Positions 51,750-60,397 of a DNA stretch of 64,000 nucleotides are shown here, one piece after another. Each line of letters starts with the position of its first letter. The stretch's first letter is position 1. A program made the position numbers and the translations under genes. The stretch comes from Siccirubricoccus soli (lineage in GTDB: Bacteria; Pseudomonadota; Alphaproteobacteria; Acetobacterales; Acetobacteraceae): the NCBI RefSeq assembly GCF_024178315.1, contig NZ_JAMZIK010000023.1, forward strand, positions 42,941 through 106,940, read 5' to 3'. The notes below the pieces were generated by a model, which was not told the DNA's origin, did not search any database, and worked only from the letters and a program-made list of their open reading frames with translations.

Positions 51750-51889
51750 GCTGGAACATCCTCCCGGTTGAGTAATGGACCAGAGATAAGCGCCGCGCGC
51801 CCTTCCGGGAAGCCCCAGCTTGCTCTGGATCAAGGCGCTGCCGACATGTCCTGCCCAGCCTCTCACCCTAGGCTGCGGGAGACGCCCCG

Positions 51890-52588
51890 ATGACCCTCCA
51901 ATTGACCGCCCGGGACCTGATGACGCCGGATGTGGTGAGCGTGCCGCCGGAGACCGCCGTGGTCGCGGTGGCGCGGCTGCTGGCGGAGCGCGGCATCTCC
52001 GCCGTACCGGTGCTGGATCAGGCCGGCACGGTGCTCGGCATCGTGACCGAGGCCGACCTGATCCGCCGTCTGGCGGGGCAGGAGGATGCGAAGCCGGGCT
52101 GGCTGCGCAGCCTCTTCGCCGACCCGGCGGCGATGGCGGATCGCTACGCCCGCACCCATGGCGCCACTGCCGCCGATGTGATGACGCGGGAGGTGGTGAC
52201 GGTGGGGGAGGCGGCGACGGCCGCGCGGATCGCGCATCTGATGGAGGATCGCGGCATCCGCCGCGTGCTGGTGGTGACGGAGGGGCGGCTGCGCGGCATC
52301 GTCTCCCGCGCCGACCTGCTGCGGGCCGTGGTGGCGGCGCCGAAGGAGGAGACGACGCTGGACGACGACCGCATCCGCCGCGCCGTGCTGGCGGCGATGC
52401 GCAAGGAACCCTGGGCGGACAGCTTCTACACCCTGGTGGAGGTGAAGGACGGGGTGGTGGAGTTCCACGGCTTCATGCGCGACGCGGCGGCGAAGCGCGC
52501 CCTGAAGGTGCTGGCGGAGCAGGTGCCTGGCGTGAAGGGCGTGGTGGACAAGACGGAGCCGCTGCCGGTGTATCTGTATGGGGTGTAG
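51890..52588 (+). CDS. CBS-pair and BON domain protein
   Basis: A 232-residue soluble protein. Two CBS domains lie at residues about 8-65 (ARDLMTPDVVSVPPETAVVA) and 88-145 (AADVMTREVVTVGEAATAAR), ending in the usual GIVTEADLIRRL and GIVSRADLLRAV. A BON domain follows at about 160-228 (DRIRRAVLAAMRKEPWADSF, GVKGVVDKTEPLPVY). CBS pairs sense adenine nucleotides; BON may bind membranes or proteins. The target is unknown. It is divergent from the TRAP protein gene. Confidence 0.87.
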   Translation: MTLQLTARDLMTPDVVSVPPETAVVAVARLLAERGISAVPVLDQAGTVLGIVTEADLIRRLAGQEDAKPGWLRSLFADPAAMADRYARTHGATAADVMTREVVTVGEAATAARIAHLMEDRGIRRVLVVTEGRLRGIVSRADLLRAVVAAPKEETTLDDDRIRRAVLAAMRKEPWADSFYTLVEVKDGVVEFHGFMRDAAAKRALKVLAEQVPGVKGVVDKTEPLPVYLYGV

Positions 52589-52694
52589 GTCTGTCCGCCA
52601 GCGAGGATGTCTTGGTCCGCCGCCGCAAAGGCGGCCCCCACCAACCCCTTCGCGCCGGCGGAAAGGGGGACAGTCAGCCCCCTTAAACCCTCGT

Positions 52695-52720
52695 CGCCAC
52701 GCGGCTGGGGCCGCGTGGCG
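52695..52720. terminator. Bidirectional terminator-like hairpin
   Basis: CGCCACGCGGC-TGGG-GCCGCGTGGCG, an 11 bp perfect stem between the convergent CBS and MFS genes. Confidence 0.6.
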
Positions 52721-52731
52721 AGATAGTGAAT

Positions 52732-53979
52732 TCAGGCCCGCGGCACCCTGACCGTCGCCAGGATCGCCGCGCCGAGGCAGAGGAACACCAGCACCGTCGC
52801 CATGCCGGCCCGCTGGCTCTCCGTCGCCGCCGTCACCGCCGCCAGCGCGGCCGGGCCGAGGAAGCCGGTGACGCGGCCGGAGAGGGCGAACAACCCGAAA
52901 TGCGCCGCCACCTCCCCCGCCGGGGCAAGGCGCGCCATCAGCGCCCGGCTTGCCGCCTGGGCGGGGCCGAGGAAGCAGCCGAGCCCCAGCGCCAACGCCC
53001 AGAAGGCCGCCTTCCCCTCCACCACCAGCAGCCCCGCGCCCAGCAGGATCATCGCGGTCAGCGCGATCAGCACGGTGCGGCGGGAGCCCATGCGGTCCTC
53101 CACCAGCCCGAAGCCGGCGGCGCCGAGCCCGGCCGTGACGTTCAGCGCAATGCCGAAGAGCAGGATCTCCTCGAACCCCATGCCGAAGACGCCGGCGGCA
53201 TAGATGGCGCCGAAGGCGAACAGCGTGTTCAGCCCATCCGTGTAGAACAGCCGGGCGACCAGGAAGCGCAGCATGGCGGGGTTGGCCGGCAGGCGGCGCA
53301 GCACCGCCCAGATCTCCGCCAGCCCCCCCCGCGCCGCCTGCGCCCAGCCGGGGCGGGCGCCCGGCGGGTCCGGCAGGGCCAGCAGCACCGGCCAGCCGAA
53401 CAGCAGGATCCATCCCGCCACCAGCAGCGCCGTCGCCCGCACATGCTCCGCCGCCGCACGATCGAGCCCGAGCGGCGAGGGATCCGGCTGCACCAGCACC
53501 ACCAGCGCCACGGCGAGGCAGCAGAGCCCGCCGGCATAGCCGAGGCCCCAGGCGAGGCCGGAGACCCGCCCCAGCCGCCCGGGCGGCGCCACGAGCGGCA
53601 GCATGGCGTTGTAGAACACCGTCCCGATCTCGAAGGCGACCGTCGCCACACCGACGCAGAGCAGCGCCCAGAGCGCGTCCGCCGGCACCGGCTGGGCGAA
53701 CCAGATGCCGGCCGTCGCCACCGCCATCACCGCGGTGCTCAGCGCCAGCATCAGCCGGCGCCGCCCGCCGGCATCGGCGACGGCGCCGAGCACCGGGGAG
53801 AGCAGGGCGATGGCGAGCCCCGCCAGGGTCTGCATCCAGCCCCACCAGGCTTGGCCGGTCGCCTCGTCCGGGGCGATGCCCTTGGCGAAATAGGCGGCGA
53901 TGACGAAGGTGGAGACGACGGTCGGGAAGGCACTGTTCGCCCAGTCATAGAGGGCCCAGGCCCAGGCCTGGCGGCTCAT
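52732..53979 (-). CDS. MFS transporter of the UMF1/Atg22-like family
   Basis: A 415-residue membrane protein with about 12 helices. The N terminus WAWALYDWANSAFPTVVSTF is the UMF1 hallmark, followed by the loop-2 motif GAVADAGGRRR and a mid-protein repeat LVEDRMGSRR. Substrates of bacterial UMF1 proteins are mostly unknown. ATG 53979 begins the conserved start; a longer frame reaches 54027. Its start overlaps the downstream end of the Mug-type glycosylase (ATGA), so both are one transcript. Confidence 0.85.
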   Translation of the reverse strand: MSRQAWAWALYDWANSAFPTVVSTFVIAAYFAKGIAPDEATGQAWWGWMQTLAGLAIALLSPVLGAVADAGGRRRLMLALSTAVMAVATAGIWFAQPVPADALWALLCVGVATVAFEIGTVFYNAMLPLVAPPGRLGRVSGLAWGLGYAGGLCCLAVALVVLVQPDPSPLGLDRAAAEHVRATALLVAGWILLFGWPVLLALPDPPGARPGWAQAARGGLAEIWAVLRRLPANPAMLRFLVARLFYTDGLNTLFAFGAIYAAGVFGMGFEEILLFGIALNVTAGLGAAGFGLVEDRMGSRRTVLIALTAMILLGAGLLVVEGKAAFWALALGLGCFLGPAQAASRALMARLAPAGEVAAHFGLFALSGRVTGFLGPAALAAVTAATESQRAGMATVLVFLCLGAAILATVRVPRA

Positions 53980-54554
53980 GCGGCGCGTAGCCTCGCGGCC
54001 AGGGCATGCCAGGGCGCCGGGTCCCACCAGCGCCGGGCGGCGCCGGAGGTGGAGGGCAGCGCCACCACCTCAAAGCCCGCGCCCGCCCCGGACTCCATGA
54101 AATGCCGCCAGGGCGCGCGGCCATTGAAAGCGAGGATCCGCGGCGCCGCCGCCCGCAGCCGGGCCGCCAGCCCCGCCGCGTCATAGGCGGCGGGGGAGAG
54201 CGCCGCATCCGCCCCGCTCTCATGCTTCGCCAGATCGGTCAGGCCGATGCCCCAGCGTGGCAGTTCGGTGAATTCCTCCGGCGCCAGCAGGCGTGGGGTC
54301 AGCCCGGTCTCCGCCAGCATCGGCCAGAAGCGGTTGCCCGGCCCGGCGTAGTAGGCACCGCGCGCGGCCGAGACCGCGCCGGCTGCGCTGCCGACGAAGA
54401 CGACGCGCAGCCCCGGCGCCAGCACATCCGGCAGCACCGGGCGCGGCGACGAGGCGGGGGCCGGGACGCTGTCCGGCGCGCCGGCCGGGGCTCCGTCCTG
54501 CCGCCCCGCGGGCGCAACGCCCGAGAGGGCGGCCACAGCGTGTCCTGGCGGCAT
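53976..54554 (-). CDS. Mug/TDG-like mismatch-specific DNA glycosylase
   Basis: A 192-residue protein from ATG 54554. The glycosylase core begins at VLAPGLRVVFVGSAAGAVSA, then ARGAYYAGPGNRFWPMLAETG and YGIGLTDLAK-type text (WGIGLTDLAKHESGAD), and ends in LPSTSGAARRWWDP. The first motif is GSAAG in place of the GxNPG seen in E. coli Mug, so the catalytic asparagine is missing; related alphaproteobacterial proteins carry GTAAG-like forms. The first 45 residues are low-complexity, so the true start may be a later GTG near the LPDVLAPGL segment. Divergent from the JmjC-like gene by 64 bp. Confidence 0.7.
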   Translation of the reverse strand: MPPGHAVAALSGVAPAGRQDGAPAGAPDSVPAPASSPRPVLPDVLAPGLRVVFVGSAAGAVSAARGAYYAGPGNRFWPMLAETGLTPRLLAPEEFTELPRWGIGLTDLAKHESGADAALSPAAYDAAGLAARLRAAAPRILAFNGRAPWRHFMESGAGAGFEVVALPSTSGAARRWWDPAPWHALAARLRAA

Positions 54555-54618
54555 CACCGGCGGCGCCGCGTGCCCCGCCCCTCTCCGGCTGCGGCGCAAT
54601 GAGCTATGCTGTTCCGCC

Positions 54619-55839
54619 ATGACCCTCTCGCTGGACGATCTGCTGGCGCCGATGTCCCCGGCGCAGTTCTTCGCCGAATACCACGACCGCCAGCCTTTGC
54701 ATGTGAAGGGCGGCGCGGCGAAATTCGCCAGCGTGCTGTCCTGGCGGCAGATCAACCGGCTGCTGGACATGACGCATATCTGGTCCAGCCACTCTCTGCA
54801 GCTTGTCCTGGACGGCAACAAGGTTCCACCGGAACAGTATTGCGGCCGCGCCACCAGCCGGGACAACGAGCAGCTCTGGCAGCCCGAGGCGGCGAAGGTG
54901 CGGGACTGGGTCGGCCGCGGCGCCAGCCTGGTGCTGAACGACGTGGACAGCCTGACCCCTGGCCTCGCCGCCATCTCCGCCGCGCTGGAAGGGGCGGGGC
55001 TGGGGAAGGCGCAGGCCAACGTCTACGTCTCCTGGCAGAGCCACAAGGCCTTCCCGGCGCATTTCGACACCCACGACGTCTGGGCGGTGCAGGTGGAAGG
55101 CGAAAAGACCTGGAACATCTGGGAGGGCCGGGCCGACTGGCCGATCCCCCACCCCGCCTTCCGCGCCATGGGCCAGGCGCAGCACGAGCAGGCCAAGGGC
55201 AGGCTGCGGGAGAAGGTCACGCTGCGGGCCGGCGACCTGCTCTACCTGCCGCGCGGCTGGTACCACGACGCGCTGGCCGAGGCCCCCGCTTCCGTCCACA
55301 TCGCCTATGGCGTGCATGCGGTCCATGGCATCGATCTGATGAACATCCTGCTGGACCGCGCGGTGCGCGATGTGGAGTTCAGGAAGCCCCTGCCGCGGCA
55401 GGATGGCTCGGCGGCGGCGCGCTTCGCGCTGACGGCGCGGGCCGGGCAGCTCGGCCAGCGGCTGGCGGAATTCTGCCGGGAGCCGCAGGTGATGGCGGTG
55501 CTGGAGCAATTCGTCGCCGGCTACCGCTACCAGCGCGGCGGCAACGACCTGCTGGCGGCGCGCGGCCTGGCGGCGCCCGCCGCGGCGGCGGAGGACGCGG
55601 CGGCGGCGGTGTTCCGGGTGCTGGCGGGCGGTGCCAAGCCGGTGCGGCGCGGCGCCGATTGGGTGTTGAAGACCGCTGCCGGCGTGGTGCCGCTGAGCCC
55701 GCCCGAGGCGGAGGCGGCGGGCTGGATCCTCGGCCGGCCGGATGTGGCGGAGGGGGAGCTGCGGGCGGCGCACCCGGCGGTGGATGCCGCGGCGCTGCTC
55801 ACCCGGCTGCGCGAGGCCGGCCTGCTGGTGGCGGCGTGA
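54619..55839 (+). CDS. JmjC/cupin-4-like 2-oxoglutarate oxygenase
   Basis: A 406-residue protein with a JmjC-type cupin. The iron ligands are H148 and D150 (FPAHFDTHDVW) and H216 (RGWYHDALAE). The N-terminal DLLAPMSPAQFFAEYHDRQP and the winged C-terminal region (residues about 330-405) match ribosomal oxygenases such as YcfD/RoxA that hydroxylate ribosomal proteins. Whether it targets a ribosomal protein here is inferred. Its stop overlaps the GTG of the next gene (GTGA). Confidence 0.83.
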   Translation: MTLSLDDLLAPMSPAQFFAEYHDRQPLHVKGGAAKFASVLSWRQINRLLDMTHIWSSHSLQLVLDGNKVPPEQYCGRATSRDNEQLWQPEAAKVRDWVGRGASLVLNDVDSLTPGLAAISAALEGAGLGKAQANVYVSWQSHKAFPAHFDTHDVWAVQVEGEKTWNIWEGRADWPIPHPAFRAMGQAQHEQAKGRLREKVTLRAGDLLYLPRGWYHDALAEAPASVHIAYGVHAVHGIDLMNILLDRAVRDVEFRKPLPRQDGSAAARFALTARAGQLGQRLAEFCREPQVMAVLEQFVAGYRYQRGGNDLLAARGLAAPAAAAEDAAAAVFRVLAGGAKPVRRGADWVLKTAAGVVPLSPPEAEAAGWILGRPDVAEGELRAAHPAVDAAALLTRLREAGLLVAA

Positions 55840-56246
55840 TCCCGGCCCTGCTGCTCGCCCTGCTGCTGCCGGCGGTGGCCGGCGCGCAGCCCCGGCAATT
55901 CTCCTGCGTCGGCGCGGAGAAGCTGGAGGACGACGTCTTCGCCATCCCCTTCACCCGCGGCGCGGCGGCGCCCGGCGATGCCGCGCGGGCCGGCCTGGCC
56001 GCCGCGGCGGAGCGGGCGAAGCAGGTGCCGGAGCGCAATATCTGCGTGCTGGGCCATGCCGGCGGGCAGGAAGGCGGGGCGCAGACCGGGCTGCAATTGG
56101 CGGCGCGCCGGGCGAGCGCGGTGGCTGAGGCGCTGGCCAAGCTCGGCGTGGAGCGCGACCGGGTGCGGGCCGAGGCGCGGCGCGCGGCCTTCGCCCGCGG
56201 CGTGGTGCCGGAGGAGCGCAGCGTGACGGTGGTGGTGCTCCCCTGA
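55836..56246 (+). CDS. Small exported OmpA-like domain protein
   Basis: A 136-residue protein, GTG start overlapping the JmjC stop. A signal peptide ends near AVAGAQP. The rest is an OmpA-C-like fold with NICVLGHAGGQEGGAQTGLQ (in place of the GHTD motif) and ARRASAVAEALAKLGVERDR. The usual aspartate that binds peptidoglycan (TD) is replaced (HAGG), so binding may be lost or weak. Coupling to the oxygenase is unexplained. Confidence 0.65.
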   Translation: MIPALLLALLLPAVAGAQPRQFSCVGAEKLEDDVFAIPFTRGAAAPGDAARAGLAAAAERAKQVPERNICVLGHAGGQEGGAQTGLQLAARRASAVAEALAKLGVERDRVRAEARRAAFARGVVPEERSVTVVVLP

Positions 56247-56254
56247 CGGGATGC

Positions 56255-56345
56255 CCTGCCATGGCTTTGCCGCGGCAGGCTGTGCGAGGCCCAGGGCATC
56301 GAGCGAATCCGGGGCCCCACAAAGGCCCGCAGCGACGTCGTGGGG
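56255..56345 (+). repeat. Dispersed two-hairpin repeat, family B (slightly diverged)
   Basis: CCTGCCATGGC-TTT-GCCGCGGCAGG (one mismatched pair), CTGTGCGAGGC, then CCCCACAAAGGCCCGC/GCGACGTCGTGGGG. It lies between two convergent genes. Confidence 0.7.
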
Positions 56346-56351
56346 ATAGGG

Positions 56352-57758
56352 CTATGCTCCCGGCACCGCCGGCAGATACCGCTCCACCGTCTGGCACAGC
56401 ACCCAATCCGGCCGCACCCGCGCCACCTCTTCCCAGTCCAGCGCCGGGGACCAGAGGAAGTGGACCTCCTCCACATACTGCGCCAGCCACCAGCACAGCC
56501 CTTCCTGGCCATCCGGCGCGGCGAAGGAGTTGCCGCAGACCAGCAGCCGCCCGCGACCCTTGGCCGCCGGGTTCCGCCAGGCCCGGCGGGTGCCGAGATG
56601 CGCGCCGCCCGGTGCGGGCGCATCGAGGATCACCTCCGGCCGGGCCAGCCGCACCGCCTCGGCCTCCGCCAGGGGCTCGGCCATCGGCACGCCGAAGAAG
56701 CGGAGCGTCAGGTCGCCGCCGCCGAGGCGCCCGCGCGGGGCGAATTCCGGCGCCAGCTCGAGGGGCGGCAGGCCGAGGCTGGCCGCCACCGCCGCCGCCA
56801 GCCGCCACGCCCCCTCCGGGGTGAAATGGCTGTCGAGCCGGCGGAACATCGCCTCGGGCGGCGCCTGCCGCAGCACCGCGAGGCCGGAGAGATAGTCGCC
56901 CTCCAGCCCGCCCAGCGCCGCTTCCAGCCCCGCCAGCAGGCAGGAGGGGGTTTCGACCGCCAGCGGCAGACGCTCCGCCAGCAGGGAGAGCTTCTCCGGG
57001 ATGATGAGCTGGCGGAAGCCGATGCCCCGCTGCGCGCAGGCCGTCCGGCGGGCGCGGCAGAGCGCGGCCCATTTCGCCACATCCTCGGCCACGGAGGCCG
57101 GGCTCGCCATGGGCGGGTAGAGGTCCAGCACCCGGTTCGGCCCGCCGGTCAGGAACAGCCAGCCGCCCCTGCCCAGCATCGCCGCCCCGTCGCCGGAGAC
57201 GAGGCCGACCGGCAGGGGCAGCCAGGCGACGCGGTCCTCCTCCGGCCGGCTGTCATCCAGCAGGGCGCGCTGGGCCCAGCCGGAGGCGAAGGCGGTGGTC
57301 ATCACCTCCAGCATCCGGGCGGCCATGCCGCCGGGCTTCGCGGTCAGGCGCAGCTCGGCCAGGGCATGGGCGTCCAGCGCCTCAAGCGCCGCCACCACGG
57401 CGGCGGCGCCGGGGCGGGCGGCCTCAGGCGGGCGGAGGGAGGGGCTGAGGGGCAGCGTCACCGGCGCCAGGCCGGGGGCCTCGGCGGTGACCACCACCTC
57501 TCCCGAGGCCAGCTCCGCCGCGGTGAGGGGGGCCGCGGCGTCCAGCCGGAAGGCGCAATCGCCGAGCTGGTGCTGGGTGAGGTCCGGCCGCGCCAGCTCG
57601 GCCAGGGCGCGGGCGATCTCCGCGCCGCCGCGGCGGGCGATGATGGTGACCTTCGCCTCCCCACCCTGCAACCGGGCCCAGCCATGCAGGGTGCCGGGCG
57701 GGGTCAGCACATCCACCATGCCGATCAGGCTGGGGGGCGGGGAGGGGTCACTTTGCAT
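56352..57758 (-). CDS. AlgX/AlgJ-like SGNH acyltransferase domain protein
   Basis: A 468-residue protein. The C-terminal half fits the SGNH fold of alginate O-acetylation proteins: the DxxH pair RLDSHFTPEGAWRLA and the nucleophile LLVCGNSFAAPDGQE with GNS. The middle contains FLTGGPNRVLDLYPP. The N-terminal third is a beta-rich region (GMVDVLTPPGTLHGWARLQG) like glycosyltransferase-associated or C2-like domains. No signal peptide or lipobox is seen, which is odd for AlgJ/AlgX, so the acetylation step may be cytoplasmic or the start may be wrong. No MBOAT gene is near. Confidence 0.65.
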   Translation of the reverse strand: MQSDPSPPPSLIGMVDVLTPPGTLHGWARLQGGEAKVTIIARRGGAEIARALAELARPDLTQHQLGDCAFRLDAAAPLTAAELASGEVVVTAEAPGLAPVTLPLSPSLRPPEAARPGAAAVVAALEALDAHALAELRLTAKPGGMAARMLEVMTTAFASGWAQRALLDDSRPEEDRVAWLPLPVGLVSGDGAAMLGRGGWLFLTGGPNRVLDLYPPMASPASVAEDVAKWAALCRARRTACAQRGIGFRQLIIPEKLSLLAERLPLAVETPSCLLAGLEAALGGLEGDYLSGLAVLRQAPPEAMFRRLDSHFTPEGAWRLAAAVAASLGLPPLELAPEFAPRGRLGGGDLTLRFFGVPMAEPLAEAEAVRLARPEVILDAPAPGGAHLGTRRAWRNPAAKGRGRLLVCGNSFAAPDGQEGLCWWLAQYVEEVHFLWSPALDWEEVARVRPDWVLCQTVERYLPAVPGA

Positions 57759-57797
57759 GCGGCCGGGGTGCTAGCGCAGGCGGGGGGGGAGGGAAAG

Positions 57798-57950
57798 CAG
57801 AGGCAGGGGGCTCTGCCCCCTGCGACCCCTGCCGGGGAGGGGACCCCTCCCCGGCCCCCGGTCTGAGTCCGCTGGTTCAACCTGCCGACTCAGACCGGGG
57901 TCCGGGGCCAGGTCCTGGCCCCGGCGGGGGCATGGGGGCAGCGCCCCCAT
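57798..57950 (+). repeat. Composite palindromic repeat, family C (long form)
   Basis: Successive stems: GGGGGCTCTGCCCCC, GGGGAGGGGACCCCTCCCC, then GGTTCAACCTGCCGACTCAG, then the core GGGGCCAGGTCCTGGCCCC and GGGGGCAGCGCCCCC. The same order is seen at 63870-64000. It separates the AlgX-like gene from the amidase. Confidence 0.75.
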
Positions 57951-57957
57951 TCTTTCC

Positions 57958-59391
57958 TCAAAGCTCCGGCCACCTCTCTGCCCAGGGCTCTGCCGCTTCC
58001 CACTGCACGGCCATGGCGCAGAGCAGCCCATCCGCCCCGGCCGGCCCGACAAGCTGTACCCCGATAGGCAGGCCGGAGGGCGCGGGCGCGATGGGCAGGG
58101 CGATGCCCGGCAGCCCCGCAATATTGGCGAAGTTCGTGAAGATCGCATGGCCCCGCGGCCCCACCGCCTGCCCGGCGATGCTGGGCGGGGCGATCTGCTC
58201 CGCCGGCCAGGGCAGGGCGGCGGCGGCGGGCGTCAGGATCAGGTCCCAGGCGCCGAACAGGGCGGCGAAGCGGCGGCGGAACCCGGCCACCGCATCCACC
58301 GCGCCGAACAGCGCCGTCGCCGGCAGGGCGCGGCCCGCCTCCGCCATCTGCTGCAGCATGGGCGCGGCCGGTGCGCCGCCCCGCTCTGCCAGCAGCCAGG
58401 CGAGGCCGGCTTGGCTGACCGGGCCGAAGATCGCCATCGTCTCCTCCACGGTGAAGGGCGCCTCAGCCTCCTCCACCAGATGGCCGAGGGCGCGGAACCC
58501 CGCCGCCGCCTCCGCCGTGGCCGCGGCGATGACCGGCTCCACCGGATGCGCACCGAGCCGCGGCAGGTAGAGGATGCGCTGCCGCCCCGGCACCGCCGGC
58601 ACGGCCAGGGGCGGCAGGGCGCGCGAGGCCGGGTCTCGCGCATCTTCCGGCGCCAGCACGCGGAGCAGCGCGACGAGGTCCGCGCTGGTCCGGGCGATCG
58701 GCCCGATCTGCTCGAAATCCAGCAGGATGGCCGGCAGCCCGTCGCAGCGCGGCACCCGGCCGGGCGTCGGCTTCAGCCCGAGCAGCCCGGTATGGGAAGC
58801 GGGCCGGCGGATGGAGCCGCCGCCATCCGTCCCGAGCGCCAGCGGCCCAAGCCCGGCGGCCACGGCCGCCACCGCGCCGCCGGAGGAGCCGCCCGGCGTC
58901 AGCGCCGGGTTCCAGGGGTTGCGCGTCGGGCCGAACAGCGTGTTGTCGGTGTAGCCCTGCAGGGTGAATTCCGGGACGTTGGTCTTGCCGAGGATCACCA
59001 TCCCCGCCGCCCGGCAGCGCGCCACCGGCAGCTCGTCCCGCTCCGGCGCGAAATCCCGGAAGACCGGCGAGCCCCAGGCGCAGGGCAGGCCGGCGACGGT
59101 GATGTTGTCCTTCACCGAGATTGGCACGCCATCCAGCGGCGAGAGCGGCGTGCCGGCCCGCCAGCGCGCGGCGCTGGCCCGGGCGGCGGCGCGGGCACCG
59201 GCCTCGTCCAGCGCGATGATGGCGTTCAGGCGGGGATTCAGCCGGGCGATGCGCGCCAGCACCGCCTCCAGCGCCATCTCGGGCGAGAGGGCGCCGCTGG
59301 CGAAGCGGCCGGCGAGGGCGGTGGCGGAGAGGAGGGCTGCCTCTTCCCCCGCTGGCGGGGAGAGGGCAGGGCGGGCGGGCGGAGGGCTCAT
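57958..59391 (-). CDS. Amidase signature-family enzyme
   Basis: A 477-residue amidase. The catalytic triad is K94 (ISVKDNITVAG), the cis-serine pair S169-S170 (TPGGSSGGAVAAVAAG) and nucleophile S193 (GTDGGGSIRRPAS). The family includes GatA, but GatB and GatC are not here, so a free-standing amidase acting on an unknown amide is more likely. It is followed on the same strand upstream by nitronate monooxygenase, 44 bp away, which suggests a shared transcript for nitrogen compounds. Confidence 0.9.
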   Translation of the reverse strand: MSPPPARPALSPPAGEEAALLSATALAGRFASGALSPEMALEAVLARIARLNPRLNAIIALDEAGARAAARASAARWRAGTPLSPLDGVPISVKDNITVAGLPCAWGSPVFRDFAPERDELPVARCRAAGMVILGKTNVPEFTLQGYTDNTLFGPTRNPWNPALTPGGSSGGAVAAVAAGLGPLALGTDGGGSIRRPASHTGLLGLKPTPGRVPRCDGLPAILLDFEQIGPIARTSADLVALLRVLAPEDARDPASRALPPLAVPAVPGRQRILYLPRLGAHPVEPVIAAATAEAAAGFRALGHLVEEAEAPFTVEETMAIFGPVSQAGLAWLLAERGGAPAAPMLQQMAEAGRALPATALFGAVDAVAGFRRRFAALFGAWDLILTPAAAALPWPAEQIAPPSIAGQAVGPRGHAIFTNFANIAGLPGIALPIAPAPSGLPIGVQLVGPAGADGLLCAMAVQWEAAEPWAERWPEL

Positions 59392-59434
59392 GCCGCAAGC
59401 TTCCCCGCCGCGGCCCCGCCCCGCAAGCAGAGCG

Positions 59435-60397
59435 TCAGAACATGCCGCGCAGCCGGGCGAGGCCCGCCCCGGCCTCCGCCACCATCCGCTCGATGATGGC
59501 GCCGGCCGGCTCCACCCGGTCGATCAGCCCGACGCATTGCCCGGCCCAGACATAGCTGCCGGCCAGGTCGCCCTCATCCGTGCCGCGGGCATTGGCGGTG
59601 CCGGCGATCATCGCCACGATCTCCTCCTTCGGCGCCCCCGCCGCCTCCGCCGCGACGATCCTCTCGGCATAGGGGCTGACCAGCACGCGGCCGGGCATGC
59701 CGAGGGTCTTCTTGATGATCATGGTCTCGCCCGGCTGCGCCGTGGCCAGGGCCTGCTTGTAGGCGGGGTGCGCCTTGGCCTCCGCCGCCGCGACGAAGCG
59801 GGTGCCCATCTCCACCCCCTCGGCACCCAGCGCCAGCGCCGCGAGCAGCCCGGCGCCGGTGGCGATGCCGCCCGAGGCGAGGACCGGGATCTTCACCGCC
59901 GCCACGGTGCGCGGGACCATGACCATGGTGGTCTCGTCCGAGCGGCCGAGATGCCCGCCGCCCTCATAGCCGACGGTGGCCACCATGTCGGCGCCGGCCG
60001 CCTCGGCCTTCTTCGCCAGCTCCGGCCCGGCGGTCAGCACCAGGGTCTTCGCCCCCACTTCCAGGCAGCGCTTGATGTAGGGGGCGGGGTTGCCGGCGGT
60101 CAGCGCGATGATGCGGACGCCTTCCTCCAGCGCCGCCTCCAGCCCCGGCCAGATATCCTGGCGGCCGATCGGGAAATTCACCGCGAAGGGCTGGTCGGTC
60201 AGGGCGCGGCAGCGGCGGATCTCGGCGCGCAGCGCTTCCGGGCCGGAGAGCCCGGCACTGGCGATCTGGCCGAGGCCGCCGGCCGCGGAGACGGCGGCGG
60301 CAAGCTCCGCCGTGGCGACGCGGGCGAGGCCGCCCTGGACGATGGGGTAGCGGATGCCGAGCAGGCGGGTGACACGGGTTTCGAGCATGGTGTGCAT
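59435..60397 (-). CDS. Nitronate monooxygenase (2-nitropropane dioxygenase family)
   Basis: A 320-residue FMN enzyme. The start HTMLETRVTRLLGIRYPIVQGG leads to GLGQIASAGL and the FMN phosphate motif VLASGGIATGAGLLAALALGAEGV, given in parts as ASGGIATG and ALGAEGVEMGTRF. The catalytic histidine is in GYEGGGHLGRSDE (H near 152). NMOs oxidise nitronates such as propionate-3-nitronate. ATG 60397 or 60388 are equally possible starts. Probable cotranscription with the amidase gene downstream. Confidence 0.88.
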   Translation of the reverse strand: MHTMLETRVTRLLGIRYPIVQGGLARVATAELAAAVSAAGGLGQIASAGLSGPEALRAEIRRCRALTDQPFAVNFPIGRQDIWPGLEAALEEGVRIIALTAGNPAPYIKRCLEVGAKTLVLTAGPELAKKAEAAGADMVATVGYEGGGHLGRSDETTMVMVPRTVAAVKIPVLASGGIATGAGLLAALALGAEGVEMGTRFVAAAEAKAHPAYKQALATAQPGETMIIKKTLGMPGRVLVSPYAERIVAAEAAGAPKEEIVAMIAGTANARGTDEGDLAGSYVWAGQCVGLIDRVEPAGAIIERMVAEAGAGLARLRGMF

